NCBI RefSeq assembly: GCF_002020355.1
Contig: NZ_MPZV01000001.1
Span: forward strand, 992,001-1,056,000
From: Thioclava sediminum
GTDB lineage: Bacteria; Pseudomonadota; Alphaproteobacteria; Rhodobacterales; Rhodobacteraceae
DNA: 64,000 nucleotides
Direction of reading: 5' to 3'
This document shows, one piece after another, positions 56,837 to 64,000 of this stretch. The position numbers and the translations under genes were made by a program. The notes beneath the pieces were generated by a model. That model was given only the letters and a program-made list of their open reading frames with translations, was not told the origin of the DNA and ran no database searches. Within the stretch, counting starts at the first letter, position 1. Each line of letters opens with the position of its first letter.

Positions 56837-57726
56837 GCGGGCGCAACACAAGCGGGATCGTCCAGCGCCGGGGGCTGCATCACAGCCTGATGCGCGCCGT
56901 GCTGTTCGCCGTGCTCGGGGTGTTCTGCATCTACTACCTGATCCCGCTTCTGGTGATGATCTCGACCTCTCTGAAATCGCTGACCGAGATCCGGGAGGGC
57001 TCGCTGATCAGCCTGCCGAAAGAGTTCGACTTCAGCGCCTGGGAGAAAGCCTGGAACAGCGCCTGCGTGGGCGTGCGCTGCAACGGACTGGCACCCTATA
57101 TGTGGAACTCGGTGATGATGACCGTGCCGGCGGTGGCGATCTCGACGATACTCGGCGCGCTCAACGGCTATGCGCTGACCAAGTGGCGCTTTCGCGGCGC
57201 CGACACGATCTTCGCGCTGATGTTGTTCGGCGCCTTCATCCCGTTTCAGGTGATCTTGCTGCCGATGGCGCGGGTGCTGGGCCAGCTCGGCCTTGCGGGC
57301 ACGATCCCGGGGCTGATCCTCGTACACACGGTCTATGGCCTCGCCTTCACCACGCTGTTCTTCCGCAACTTCTTCATCGGGGTTTCCAGCGGCATCATTC
57401 AGGCGGCGAAGGTCGACGGGGCGGGCTTCTTCGGCATCTTCTTCCGGCTCGTGCTGCCAATGTCGCTGCCCGCCATCGTGGTCACCGTGATCTGGCAGTT
57501 CACCCAGATCTGGAACGATTTCCTGTTCGGCGTGGCCTTCACCATCGGCGACAGCAACCCGGTGACGGTGGCGCTGAACAACGTGGTGAACACCTCGACG
57601 GGGGTGAAGGAATACAATGTCGACATGGCCGCGGCGATCATCGCGGCGCTGCCGACGCTGGCGGTCTATGTCGTCGCCGGAGCCTGGTTCGTGCGCGGGC
57701 TCTCGGCCGGAGCGGTGAAAGGGTAG
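56833..57726 (+). CDS. gtsC: Sugar ABC transporter permease (GtsC-like)
   Basis: Inner-membrane permease of the MalG type, 297 aa, six helices. The EAA loop is IQAAKVDGAGFFGIFFRLVLP near residue 193-213. ATG 56833 overlaps the gtsB stop. Two bases separate it from the ATPase gene. Confidence 0.9.
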   Translation: MSGRNTSGIVQRRGLHHSLMRAVLFAVLGVFCIYYLIPLLVMISTSLKSLTEIREGSLISLPKEFDFSAWEKAWNSACVGVRCNGLAPYMWNSVMMTVPAVAISTILGALNGYALTKWRFRGADTIFALMLFGAFIPFQVILLPMARVLGQLGLAGTIPGLILVHTVYGLAFTTLFFRNFFIGVSSGIIQAAKVDGAGFFGIFFRLVLPMSLPAIVVTVIWQFTQIWNDFLFGVAFTIGDSNPVTVALNNVVNTSTGVKEYNVDMAAAIIAALPTLAVYVVAGAWFVRGLSAGAVKG

Positions 57727-57728
57727 CA

Positions 57729-58850
57729 ATGGCAGCGGGAATTTCCCTTCAGGGCGTGCGCAAACGCTTCGGAACGAACGAGGTGATCAAGGGTATCGAC
57801 CTTGAGATCGAAGCGGGCGAATTCATCGTCCTCGTCGGGCCCTCGGGCTGCGGCAAGTCCACCCTGCTCAACCTGATCGCCGGGCTCGAGACGCTGAGCG
57901 ACGGCCATATCGAGATCGCCGGGCGGCTGGTCGACGACACCCCGCCGCGCGACCGCGATATCGCGATGGTGTTCCAGTCCTACGCGCTCTACCCGACCAA
58001 GACGGTGCGCGAGAACATCACCTTCGGGATGCAGACCCGCCACGTCCCGCGCGCCGAACAGGCCACCGCGGTCGAAGAGTTCAGCACGCTTTTGCAGATC
58101 CATCCCTATCTGGACCGCAAGCCCGGTCAGCTTTCGGGCGGCCAGCGCCAGCGCGTCGCGATGGGCCGCGCGCTAGTGCGCAAGCCCGAGGTCTTCCTGT
58201 TCGACGAACCCTTGTCGAACCTTGACGCCAAGCTTCGGATCGAGATGCGCACCGAGATCAAGAAGCTGCACCAGCGGTTGGGCAAGACCGTCGTCTATGT
58301 CACCCACGACCAGATCGAGGCGATGACGCTGGCGACCCGGATCGCGGTGATGGACAACGGCCATATCCGTCAGGTAGCCGAACCAGGAGAGATCTACGAC
58401 GATCCGGTGGACCTCTTCGTCGCGAGCTTCATGGGCTCGCCGTCGATGAACATGCTGCCCGGTGCCCTGCGGCGCGATGGGCAGACCGGCGCGCTGTCGG
58501 TCGAGGTGGTCGAGGGCACGGCGGGGGCGCTTCGCTTTCCCCTGCCTGCGAGGTTCACCGAGCGGGTCACCGCACCCGATGGACACAAGGTCGTTCTGGG
58601 GCTCCGGCCGGAGGCGATCTTCATGGCCGGGACCGAACTGCCCGGCCCCGACCGTTTCGTCTTCGAACGCCCGGTCGATCTGGTCGAGCCGACAGGCCCC
58701 GACACGATGATCGTCTTCGCCCTTGGCGAGATCGAGGTGATCGCCCGGGTCCGCCCGGAGGATGCCCTGCCCCCGGGCGCGCCCTTCAGCTTCGAGGTCG
58801 ATATGGGCAAGGCCAAGGTCTTCGATGCCGAGACCGGCCTGCGGCTATAA
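57729..58850 (+). CDS. Sugar ABC transporter ATP-binding protein (MalK/UgpC type)
   Basis: Cytosolic ATPase, 373 aa. Walker A GPSGCGKST, Q-loop VFQSYALYPTKT, signature LSGGQRQR, Walker B LFDEPLSNLD and His in YVTHDQIEA. The C-terminal regulatory OB/TOBE region (about 235-373) is of the MalK type. Last gene of the gts operon; it converges on the LuxR gene. Confidence 0.93.
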   Translation: MAAGISLQGVRKRFGTNEVIKGIDLEIEAGEFIVLVGPSGCGKSTLLNLIAGLETLSDGHIEIAGRLVDDTPPRDRDIAMVFQSYALYPTKTVRENITFGMQTRHVPRAEQATAVEEFSTLLQIHPYLDRKPGQLSGGQRQRVAMGRALVRKPEVFLFDEPLSNLDAKLRIEMRTEIKKLHQRLGKTVVYVTHDQIEAMTLATRIAVMDNGHIRQVAEPGEIYDDPVDLFVASFMGSPSMNMLPGALRRDGQTGALSVEVVEGTAGALRFPLPARFTERVTAPDGHKVVLGLRPEAIFMAGTELPGPDRFVFERPVDLVEPTGPDTMIVFALGEIEVIARVRPEDALPPGAPFSFEVDMGKAKVFDAETGLRL

Positions 58851-58933
58851 GGCGGGCCTTCCTCTCGCCGATTGGCGCAACGCGGCGTTCGGCTATCGTC
58901 TTCGCAAGAGGAAACCCGGTGGAGCGTCAAAGC

Positions 58934-59554
58934 TTAGAGCAGGCCGCGACTTGCGGCGATGCTCGCAGCTTCTCTCAATGTCTTGGCACCGAGGCGGTCC
59001 GCAGCGCCCCTTAGACGGGCCTTTACCCCGCCGACGGAGAGCTGCAATTCGTGAGCGACCTGCTTGTGCAGATAGCCCTTGGAATAGAGTTGAAGGGCCT
59101 GCATCTGCGCCTCTGTCGGCATCTCGGGCTCGGCTGCATGGATGCGCGACAGCACCGTCTCGATCTCTTCCATCTCGGAGACGTGCAGCTCCCGGTCAGC
59201 GCGCGCGAAGATCCCAAGGCTCCGCTTCGGCATCTCCTCCGTCCCATGGATCGACACGACACTTCCGAATTCGAAGCCAAATTTCCGATAGTCGCGCATG
59301 AAGTCCGTGCCGACGAAGCTGTCGATGTCCTTCCATCGCGCATAGCCCGAATTTTCCTGACACCAACGCAACAGCGGGTCGGCCAGCGCCAGTCCAGAAA
59401 AGGTATAATGATTGATCCAGTCAGCCGGAAACAGATTCAACTCGGCCTCAGGCGCGAAGAAACCCGCCCGCAAAGCGATGTAGCAACCGGCTGGCGCGCG
59501 TTCGGCGAAAAGACTTTGAAAATCACTTAGCATCGTGTCGTTTCGATCTTCCAT
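58934..59554 (-). CDS. LuxR-family regulator with autoinducer-binding domain (solo)
   Basis: 206-aa regulator. The autoinducer-binding domain (about 8-140) keeps the ligand-pocket residues W46, Y50, D59, P60 and W74. The LuxR helix-turn-helix is at about 145-203 (SKGYLHKQVAHELQLSVGGV). I use the ATG at 59554, where GGAGGG lies very close; ATG 59533 or GTG 59581 are alternatives, so the first 20 residues are uncertain. No luxI synthase is present. It is divergent from a LuxR-like protein without the DNA-binding domain. Confidence 0.85.
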   Translation of the reverse strand: MEDRNDTMLSDFQSLFAERAPAGCYIALRAGFFAPEAELNLFPADWINHYTFSGLALADPLLRWCQENSGYARWKDIDSFVGTDFMRDYRKFGFEFGSVVSIHGTEEMPKRSLGIFARADRELHVSEMEEIETVLSRIHAAEPEMPTEAQMQALQLYSKGYLHKQVAHELQLSVGGVKARLRGAADRLGAKTLREAASIAASRGLL

Positions 59555-59662
59555 TCCCTCCGAGGGATTTATAGTCACCAAAGAGGAGAGCTCAATTAGG
59601 CCAAGCTAGTGCCGCGGCGTTTTGGTCAAGAAATTCTGTCAAGTTTATACAAGGATAGCTGC

Positions 59663-60133
59663 ATGATCGACGTGCATGAAATGCGCCAGAGCTTGCAACG
59701 TCTGGGTGAAGTATCTGATTGGAAATTCGCCCTAGGGCTGCACATTCGCTTTGCCAACCCTACGCTGCTCTACCAGACATATCCACAAGAATGGATGAAT
59801 TTCTACACCGCAAACGGCCTCGTATTCGTCGATCCGACGGTCAAATGGGCGATGACCCACACAGGTATTTGCGATTGGTCCGAGCTCGCGGATCAAGACG
59901 AGAGCAATGTGTTCGGTCAGGCCGCCGAATTCGGACTGCGCTTCGGGAAGGCCATCGCGATCGGGGAGACCTCCCGGTCCGCTGGATTTTTTACACACCC
60001 TTCGCGGAAGATCGAAGACGCTGAGGCCGAGGAAGCCCGAGCGCTCCTGGAAGAGCTTCACGAGATGACGAAGGGTGTCGAGTCGTTGCCCGAGGGCGAG
60101 TTAGAGCGGCTCCGGTCTGAACTCCGTTTCTGA
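59663..60133 (+). CDS. LuxR-like autoinducer-binding domain protein lacking HTH
   Basis: 156-aa protein made almost only of the autoinducer-binding fold. Pocket residues W44, Y48, D57, P58 and W72 are all present, so it may still bind an acyl-homoserine lactone or similar ligand. The sequence ends with a charged helix (EDAEAEEARALLEELHEM) where the DNA-binding domain would begin, and no frameshifted HTH is visible downstream before the next gene. AAGGA lies 7 nt before ATG 59663. It may sequester signal or dimerise with the divergent LuxR, as truncated TrlR does with TraR; that role is inferred. Confidence 0.82.
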   Translation: MIDVHEMRQSLQRLGEVSDWKFALGLHIRFANPTLLYQTYPQEWMNFYTANGLVFVDPTVKWAMTHTGICDWSELADQDESNVFGQAAEFGLRFGKAIAIGETSRSAGFFTHPSRKIEDAEAEEARALLEELHEMTKGVESLPEGELERLRSELRF

Positions 60134-60157
60134 GACGATCCGAATAGCCGGATCGTC
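60134..60157 (+). terminator. Hairpin after the HTH-less LuxR-like gene
   Basis: A perfect 9-bp stem (GACGATCCG with CGGATCGTC) and a 6-nt loop begin at the stop codon of the upstream gene. There is no T-run after it, so termination is uncertain; it could also serve the convergent lactonase gene. Confidence 0.4.
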
Positions 60158-60217
60158 CCTGAGAAAGCGCAGCAAGCCCGTGCTGTGTTCGCCCGAGCTT
60201 CGCTGCACGCATTGCGA

Positions 60218-61072
60218 TCAGCCGTTCAGTCGCACCGCGGGCTCGGGTCGCCCTGCAATCCCGGCGGGGGCGCAATAGACCCGGCCCTGCGCGACGTCGG
60301 GCGCCTCGATCCCTTCCTGCGCGGTGGTCACGAAAAGCGTCGTGAACTCCGGCCCGCCGAAAGCGGGACAGGAACTGTGCCGTCCGCCCACCGCGATCGC
60401 CCGGTCGAAGCGCCCGTCGGGCAGGTAGCGCGCCACGCGCCCTGCCCCCCATTGCGCGCTCCAGAGTGCGCCCTCGGCATCGGTCTGCGCGCCATCAGGG
60501 TTCAGGCCTTCCGCACTCAGATCGACGAATATCTCCGGCGCTCCCTCAGGCCAGCCCTGCGCATCGAGCGCGACGGTCATGATCTTTCCGGTCGGGGTGT
60601 CGGCGAAATAGGCGCGTCGCCCATCGAGAGCGAAGCAGATCGAGTTGGGGATCGTGATCTCAGGAAAAAGCCGCTCCACCGTGCCCTCGAAATAGCGGTA
60701 GATCGCCCCCGCGCCGGTCTCCGCGTTTTTGCCCATCGTAGAGGCCCAGAAGCCCCCCATCGGATCGGCCCGGCCATCGTTGCAACGTGTGTCGGTGCGG
60801 TCGGCCTCGATCGCGGCGAGCGGCTCATGCGCACCCGAGGCAATGTCGAAACGGCGCAGTCCGGTCTCGGTCGAGATCACCAGCGTCTCGGCATCGACCC
60901 AGCCCGCGGCGGACGCCATCTGACCGAGCGCCCATTCGCGCGGCCCGGTCGCGTCGCGACTGAGAATCCGGCCCGCGAGGATATCGAACCAGAACAACTG
61001 GCTACGTTCGGGATGCCAGAACGGCCCCTCGCCAAGGAAACAGGCGCGGTCGTCGTAAATCTCGAAGCTCAT
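60218..61072 (-). CDS. SMP-30/gluconolactonase-family sugar lactonase
   Basis: Six-bladed propeller lactonase, 284 aa. Metal ligands match the family: the Glu in [10 protein letters not shown], Asn in [11 protein letters not shown], Asn in IPNSICF and Asp in [11 protein letters not shown]. In this operon it probably opens galactono-lactone made by galactose dehydrogenase. Last gene of the alpha-galactosidase-dgoK-dgoA-lactonase operon; its start overlaps dgoA by 4 bp. No signal peptide, so cytosolic. Confidence 0.9.
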   Translation of the reverse strand: MSFEIYDDRACFLGEGPFWHPERSQLFWFDILAGRILSRDATGPREWALGQMASAAGWVDAETLVISTETGLRRFDIASGAHEPLAAIEADRTDTRCNDGRADPMGGFWASTMGKNAETGAGAIYRYFEGTVERLFPEITIPNSICFALDGRRAYFADTPTGKIMTVALDAQGWPEGAPEIFVDLSAEGLNPDGAQTDAEGALWSAQWGAGRVARYLPDGRFDRAIAVGGRHSSCPAFGGPEFTTLFVTTAQEGIEAPDVAQGRVYCAPAGIAGRPEPAVRLNG

Positions 61073-61677
61073 GCCGTGCAGGCCTCGTCATAGCTGGCGA
61101 CCAGCGCGCGGGCTTTCTCGGTAACGGTCTCCACGCTGTCGCCGGGTTTGTAGATCGACGAGCCGATGCCGTAGCCTGCCGCGCCCGCCTTGTGCCACTC
61201 GGCCATATTCGCGGCCGAAACACCGCCCACCGCATAAAGCGGCACCTCGGGCGGCAGCACAGCGCGCATCGCCTTGAGACCAATCGGCCCGATCAGCTCG
61301 CCCGGAAACAGCTTGAGCCCATCCGCCCCAGCGGCAAGCGCCGCGAAGGCCTCAGTCGGGGTCATCACACCCGGGAAGCTCTGCAGCCCTGCGGCTTTGG
61401 AGGCAGCGATCACCTCGGTGTTGCAATTGGGCGAGACGATCAGCTTCGCGCCGGTCGCAGCAACGGCGGCGACCTGATCCGTGGTCAGGACCGTTCCCGC
61501 CCCGATCAGCGCGTCGGAGCCGAAGCGCTCCGCCATCGCGGCGATACTGTCGAGCGGATCGGGCGAGTTCAGCGGCACCTCGATCCGGGTCACGCCCGCG
61601 GCGATCAGCGCCTCGCAGACGGGAAGGGCTTCAGCGGGGGTGATCCCGCGCAGGATGGCGATGATGGGTCGGCTCAT
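61069..61677 (-). CDS. dgoA: 2-dehydro-3-deoxy-6-phosphogalactonate aldolase
   Basis: Class I KDPGal aldolase, 202 aa, splitting 2-keto-3-deoxy-6-phosphogalactonate into pyruvate and glyceraldehyde-3-phosphate. The Schiff-base lysine is K122 in [11 protein letters not shown], with E33 in IEVPLNSP and the N-terminal AILRG. KDPG and KDPGal aldolases share the fold; IEVPLNSP and the partner dgoK favour KDPGal. Overlaps both neighbours by 4 bp. Confidence 0.92.
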   Translation of the reverse strand: MSRPIIAILRGITPAEALPVCEALIAAGVTRIEVPLNSPDPLDSIAAMAERFGSDALIGAGTVLTTDQVAAVAATGAKLIVSPNCNTEVIAASKAAGLQSFPGVMTPTEAFAALAAGADGLKLFPGELIGPIGLKAMRAVLPPEVPLYAVGGVSAANMAEWHKAGAAGYGIGSSIYKPGDSVETVTEKARALVASYDEACTA

Positions 61678-62564
61678 GTGTCAGCTCCGATGGTCTGGCG
61701 CGCGGCATAGAGCCCCGCGAGGGTCACGTCTTCGGCGTCATGGCTGGCAGCTTGGATGCCGCAACCGGCCAGCGCCCGGGTATAAAGCGGGCTGAGAACA
61801 GGGCTTCCGATCAGCGCGACGGGCTGGCCCTGCCAGAGATCGCGCGTGGCGGACAACTCCCAGCCGATCAGCAGCCCGGAGAGGCGGCAGGCGGCGGTTT
61901 CGGGCGATTGCGCACCCAGTAGCGCCCCGGCGCGCAGCGCGAACAGCGCGCCATAGGCTGCCGCCGGATCGGCTAGCGCCTCCGCCACCGCCGCGTCGAA
62001 AGCTGCCATGTCGTGACAGCCTTCCCCGATCGTGTGGCGCAGCACCGAGCGATGCGCGAGCAGGTCGTAAATCTCGCCAGTCATGCAGCTCCGGAACCGC
62101 TCGATCCGGCCCGCGCGCAGCGCCACCCATTTTGTATGGGTTCCCGGCAGACAGATCGTGCCCTCGAAGCCGGGATTGCGCAGCAGAAAGCCCGCTATCT
62201 GGGTCTCTTCGCCGCGCATCACGTCGGGCGGGCTGTCCTGACGCAGGCCGCAGGCGATATAGACCGGGCGCGCCGCGTGATCCGGCACCCGCACGAGGCG
62301 CGGTTGGGCGGCGCAGGGCACCGGCGCATAGGGCGCCTCGGCCCAGCCCTGACGCGAACCGACCATGCCGCAGGTCACGACCGGGGCCGCGCCCCAGCCC
62401 GCAACGGCGTCTTCCAGCACCGGGCCGAACTCGGGGGGGGTAAGCTTGCCCATCCCCTGCTCCGAGCTCCGTCGGTCGAGCACCTCGCGCCCGCGCATCG
62501 CCCAGACGCGCAGATGCGTCGTGCCCCAATCGGCGGCGATCCAGTCGGGAGCCGCGTCACTCAT
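61674..62564 (-). CDS. dgoK: 2-dehydro-3-deoxygalactonokinase
   Basis: ASKHA-fold sugar acid kinase, 296 aa, phosphorylating 2-keto-3-deoxygalactonate. The N-terminal [12 protein letters not shown] phosphate loop and [19 protein letters not shown] are DgoK signatures; LPGTHTKWV lies near residue 145. It acts between galactonate dehydratase (outside the window) and DgoA. Overlaps dgoA and the alpha-galactosidase gene by 4 bp each. Confidence 0.92.
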   Translation of the reverse strand: MSDAAPDWIAADWGTTHLRVWAMRGREVLDRRSSEQGMGKLTPPEFGPVLEDAVAGWGAAPVVTCGMVGSRQGWAEAPYAPVPCAAQPRLVRVPDHAARPVYIACGLRQDSPPDVMRGEETQIAGFLLRNPGFEGTICLPGTHTKWVALRAGRIERFRSCMTGEIYDLLAHRSVLRHTIGEGCHDMAAFDAAVAEALADPAAAYGALFALRAGALLGAQSPETAACRLSGLLIGWELSATRDLWQGQPVALIGSPVLSPLYTRALAGCGIQAASHDAEDVTLAGLYAARQTIGADT

Positions 62565-64000
62565 AGTCTTTCTCCTTCAATCACGTGAATGCGCTCGGGG
62601 AAGGTCCAGGGCAGGGTAAGCCCCTGCCCCATCAGCGCTTGCCCGCTGAGCGTAATCGGTCCGGTCTTAAGCGCGGGTGTCCCACGCGACAACCGGGGCA
62701 GATCTTCCGCGGTGATCAGCCGCAACCGGTAGCGCGCTGCCCGGTCCAACCCGGTCAGCCGCAGCGGGCGCGGCAGGATCTGCGCAGAGGTTGCCGCCTG
62801 ACCTGCGAAGGCCACGAAACGGCTGCCATCCTCGGCCAGCTGCAACTCGGCGATCACGGCCGGGTCGGCGCTGTCGAGCCGCAGGATATCCGCGCGCATC
62901 CGCCAGTCGCGGTTGCCCTTCCACCAGCGGGTGACGGAGGTCAGAACCTCTGCCTCCTCCGCGGTCAACTCGCGCGGGTCCATCTCGAAACCCATGTGTC
63001 GTTGCGCCGCGACCCAGGCCCGGGTGCGAATGTCGATCACCCTCCCCGATGTGTGGCAATGGCGCGGGCCGACATGAGAGCCGGTGACGCAGCTCGGCAG
63101 GAACAGCGCTGCATCATGCTGGATGCGCAGACGTTCGAGCGCGTCGTTGCTGTCCGAGAGCCAGACCCGGCCCGTGCGTTCGAGGATGCCGAAATCAATC
63201 CGCCCGCCGCCCGAAGCACAGCTTTCGAACTCCACGTCTGGATGGGCCGCGCGGAGCCGGTCGAGCAGATCGTAAAGGCCGCGCGCCTGCGCGGCGTCTG
63301 GATGCGGCAGCACCCGGTTATGGTCCCATTTGACGTAAGAGATCGCATAGGCCGAGAGCACCGCGTCGATCGCCGCGAAAAGATGATCGCGCACCGCCGG
63401 GTTCGCCATGTCGAGCACGCGCTGCTGGCGGCCTTCGATCTGATCGTGCGGGCCCAGCAGCCAGTCGGGATGGGCGCGGGCCAGATCGCTGTCGCGGTTG
63501 ACCATCTCGGGCTCGAACCAGAGGCCGAACTCCATCCCGAGGCTTTGCACATGATCGACCAGCGGCGTCAGCCCGTCGGGATATTTGCGCGGATCGACCG
63601 TCCAGTCGCCCAGCGACGTGGTGTCGTCGTCGCGCTTGCCGAACCAGCCATCGTCGAGCACGAAACGCTCTGCGCCAAGTGCGGCGGCGCGCTCTGCGAT
63701 GGCTTTCAGCTCGGCCAGATCATGTTTGAAATAGACCGCTTCCCAGCAGTTGTAATGCACCGGGCGCGCCTTGGCCCAAGGGGCGCGTTTGCGCAGGTGG
63801 CGCTGGAAGGCGACCGCGCAGCCATTCGACCCCGCTTCTGAGAAAGCGGCATACAGCGTCGCGGTCTCGAACCGCGTCGCCGGTTCCGGCTCGGAGCCGC
63901 TGGCATGGCCGAACTGGATTTGCCTGCGCCCGTCGGGCAGTTCTTCGGCGACCATCCGATGCCCGCCGGACCAGCCGTAATGGAAGGCGCGGGTTTCGCC
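62561..64000 (-). CDS. Alpha-galactosidase, GH36 (5' end beyond the window)
   Basis: Partial gene; 479 C-terminal residues lie in the window and the frame stays open to base 64000 (upstream residues include GWSGGHR, a GH36 N-domain feature), so the Met at 63955 is not the start. The retaining nucleophile Asp is in YVKWDHNR and the acid/base Asp in WLSDSNDALER; VLDDGWFGKR and WFEPEMVN are further GH36 motifs. It releases galactose from melibiose or raffinose-type sugars. As no signal can be seen, location is undetermined. First visible gene of the galactose operon. Confidence 0.93.
   Translation of the reverse strand, partial: GETRAFHYGWSGGHRMVAEELPDGRRQIQFGHASGSEPEPATRFETATLYAAFSEAGSNGCAVAFQRHLRKRAPWAKARPVHYNCWEAVYFKHDLAELKAIAERAAALGAERFVLDDGWFGKRDDDTTSLGDWTVDPRKYPDGLTPLVDHVQSLGMEFGLWFEPEMVNRDSDLARAHPDWLLGPHDQIEGRQQRVLDMANPAVRDHLFAAIDAVLSAYAISYVKWDHNRVLPHPDAAQARGLYDLLDRLRAAHPDVEFESCASGGGRIDFGILERTGRVWLSDSNDALERLRIQHDAALFLPSCVTGSHVGPRHCHTSGRVIDIRTRAWVAAQRHMGFEMDPRELTAEEAEVLTSVTRWWKGNRDWRMRADILRLDSADPAVIAELQLAEDGSRFVAFAGQAATSAQILPRPLRLTGLDRAARYRLRLITAEDLPRLSRGTPALKTGPITLSGQALMGQGLTLPWTFPERIHVIEGERL

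Noticed and set aside
59624-59642. GTCAAG repeats as a lux box
   Set aside because: They are direct repeats with a 13-bp period, not the inverted repeat expected for LuxR dimers.
59622-59651. TTGGTC-N18-TATACA promoter before the HTH-less LuxR-like gene
   Set aside because: The -10 would overlap the AAGGA ribosome site, leaving almost no leader.

Overview
This 64 kb window is high-GC chromosomal DNA from an alphaproteobacterium, most likely a member of the Rhodobacteraceae. The evidence is gene content and regulatory style: an FnrL-type TTGAT-N4-ATCAA regulon, an efeUOB iron-uptake operon, an N-type ATPase operon, a De Ley-Doudoroff galactose branch and solo LuxR proteins, in dense operons with 4-bp ATGA overlaps. 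The genus cannot be fixed from the sequence alone. No tRNA, rRNA, insertion sequence, phage gene, CRISPR array or origin was recognised. About 59 protein genes can be supported.

Layout. 0-3.4 kb: Tat-exported M15-type peptidoglycan peptidase, a nucleoside/guanine-type deaminase and a clade-3 catalase with an EcfG-like promoter. 3.4-12.1 kb: treX-treZ-treY (trehalose from glucan), a divergent GlgC-like nucleotidyltransferase and a GT4 glycosyltransferase. 12.2-17.5 kb: HWE sensor kinase, then efeU-efeO-efeB. 17.7-19.1 kb: gnd with a TTG start. 19.35-26.4 kb: an SDR dehydrogenase translationally coupled to a complete nine-gene N-ATPase (predicted Na+-translocating) operon, preceded by a perfect FNR box. 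26.5-34.8 kb: RpiR regulator, tandem operators, a polyamine-type ABC importer, diaminopropionate ammonia-lyase and two carbamoyl-amino-acid hydrolases of opposite expected stereochemistry. 34.9-46.3 kb: small hypothetical proteins, a CPA1 antiporter with a cyclic-nucleotide-binding domain, WrbA, pirin, a GMC dehydrogenase operon with a palindromic operator, and an amine oxidase/cupin/nitrilase group. 46.5-51.7 kb: acyl-CoA synthetase, fused E1, E2 and acyl carrier protein, with a near-perfect FNR box upstream. 51.8-54.4 kb: P2-type cation ATPase. 54.7-58.9 kb: gts-type glucose/mannose ABC importer. 58.9-60.1 kb: divergent LuxR-type regulator and a LuxR-like protein lacking the DNA-binding domain. 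60.2-64 kb: SMP-30 lactonase, dgoA, dgoK and alpha-galactosidase (5' end outside the window).

How it fits together. Two perfect and one 9-of-10 FNR boxes sit before the SDR/N-ATPase operon, in the P-type ATPase/gts intergenic region, and before the acyl-CoA synthetase/E1/E2/ACP operon. This suggests that ion pumping and an unusual 2-oxoacid dehydrogenase respond to low oxygen. The c subunit carries the full Na+ ligand set, and a Na+(K+)/H+ antiporter lies nearby. The diaminopropionate operon looks like a self-contained import and catabolic route for ureido-amino acids ending in pyruvate and ammonia. The two least described systems are this operon and the ACP-containing 2-oxoacid dehydrogenase operon.
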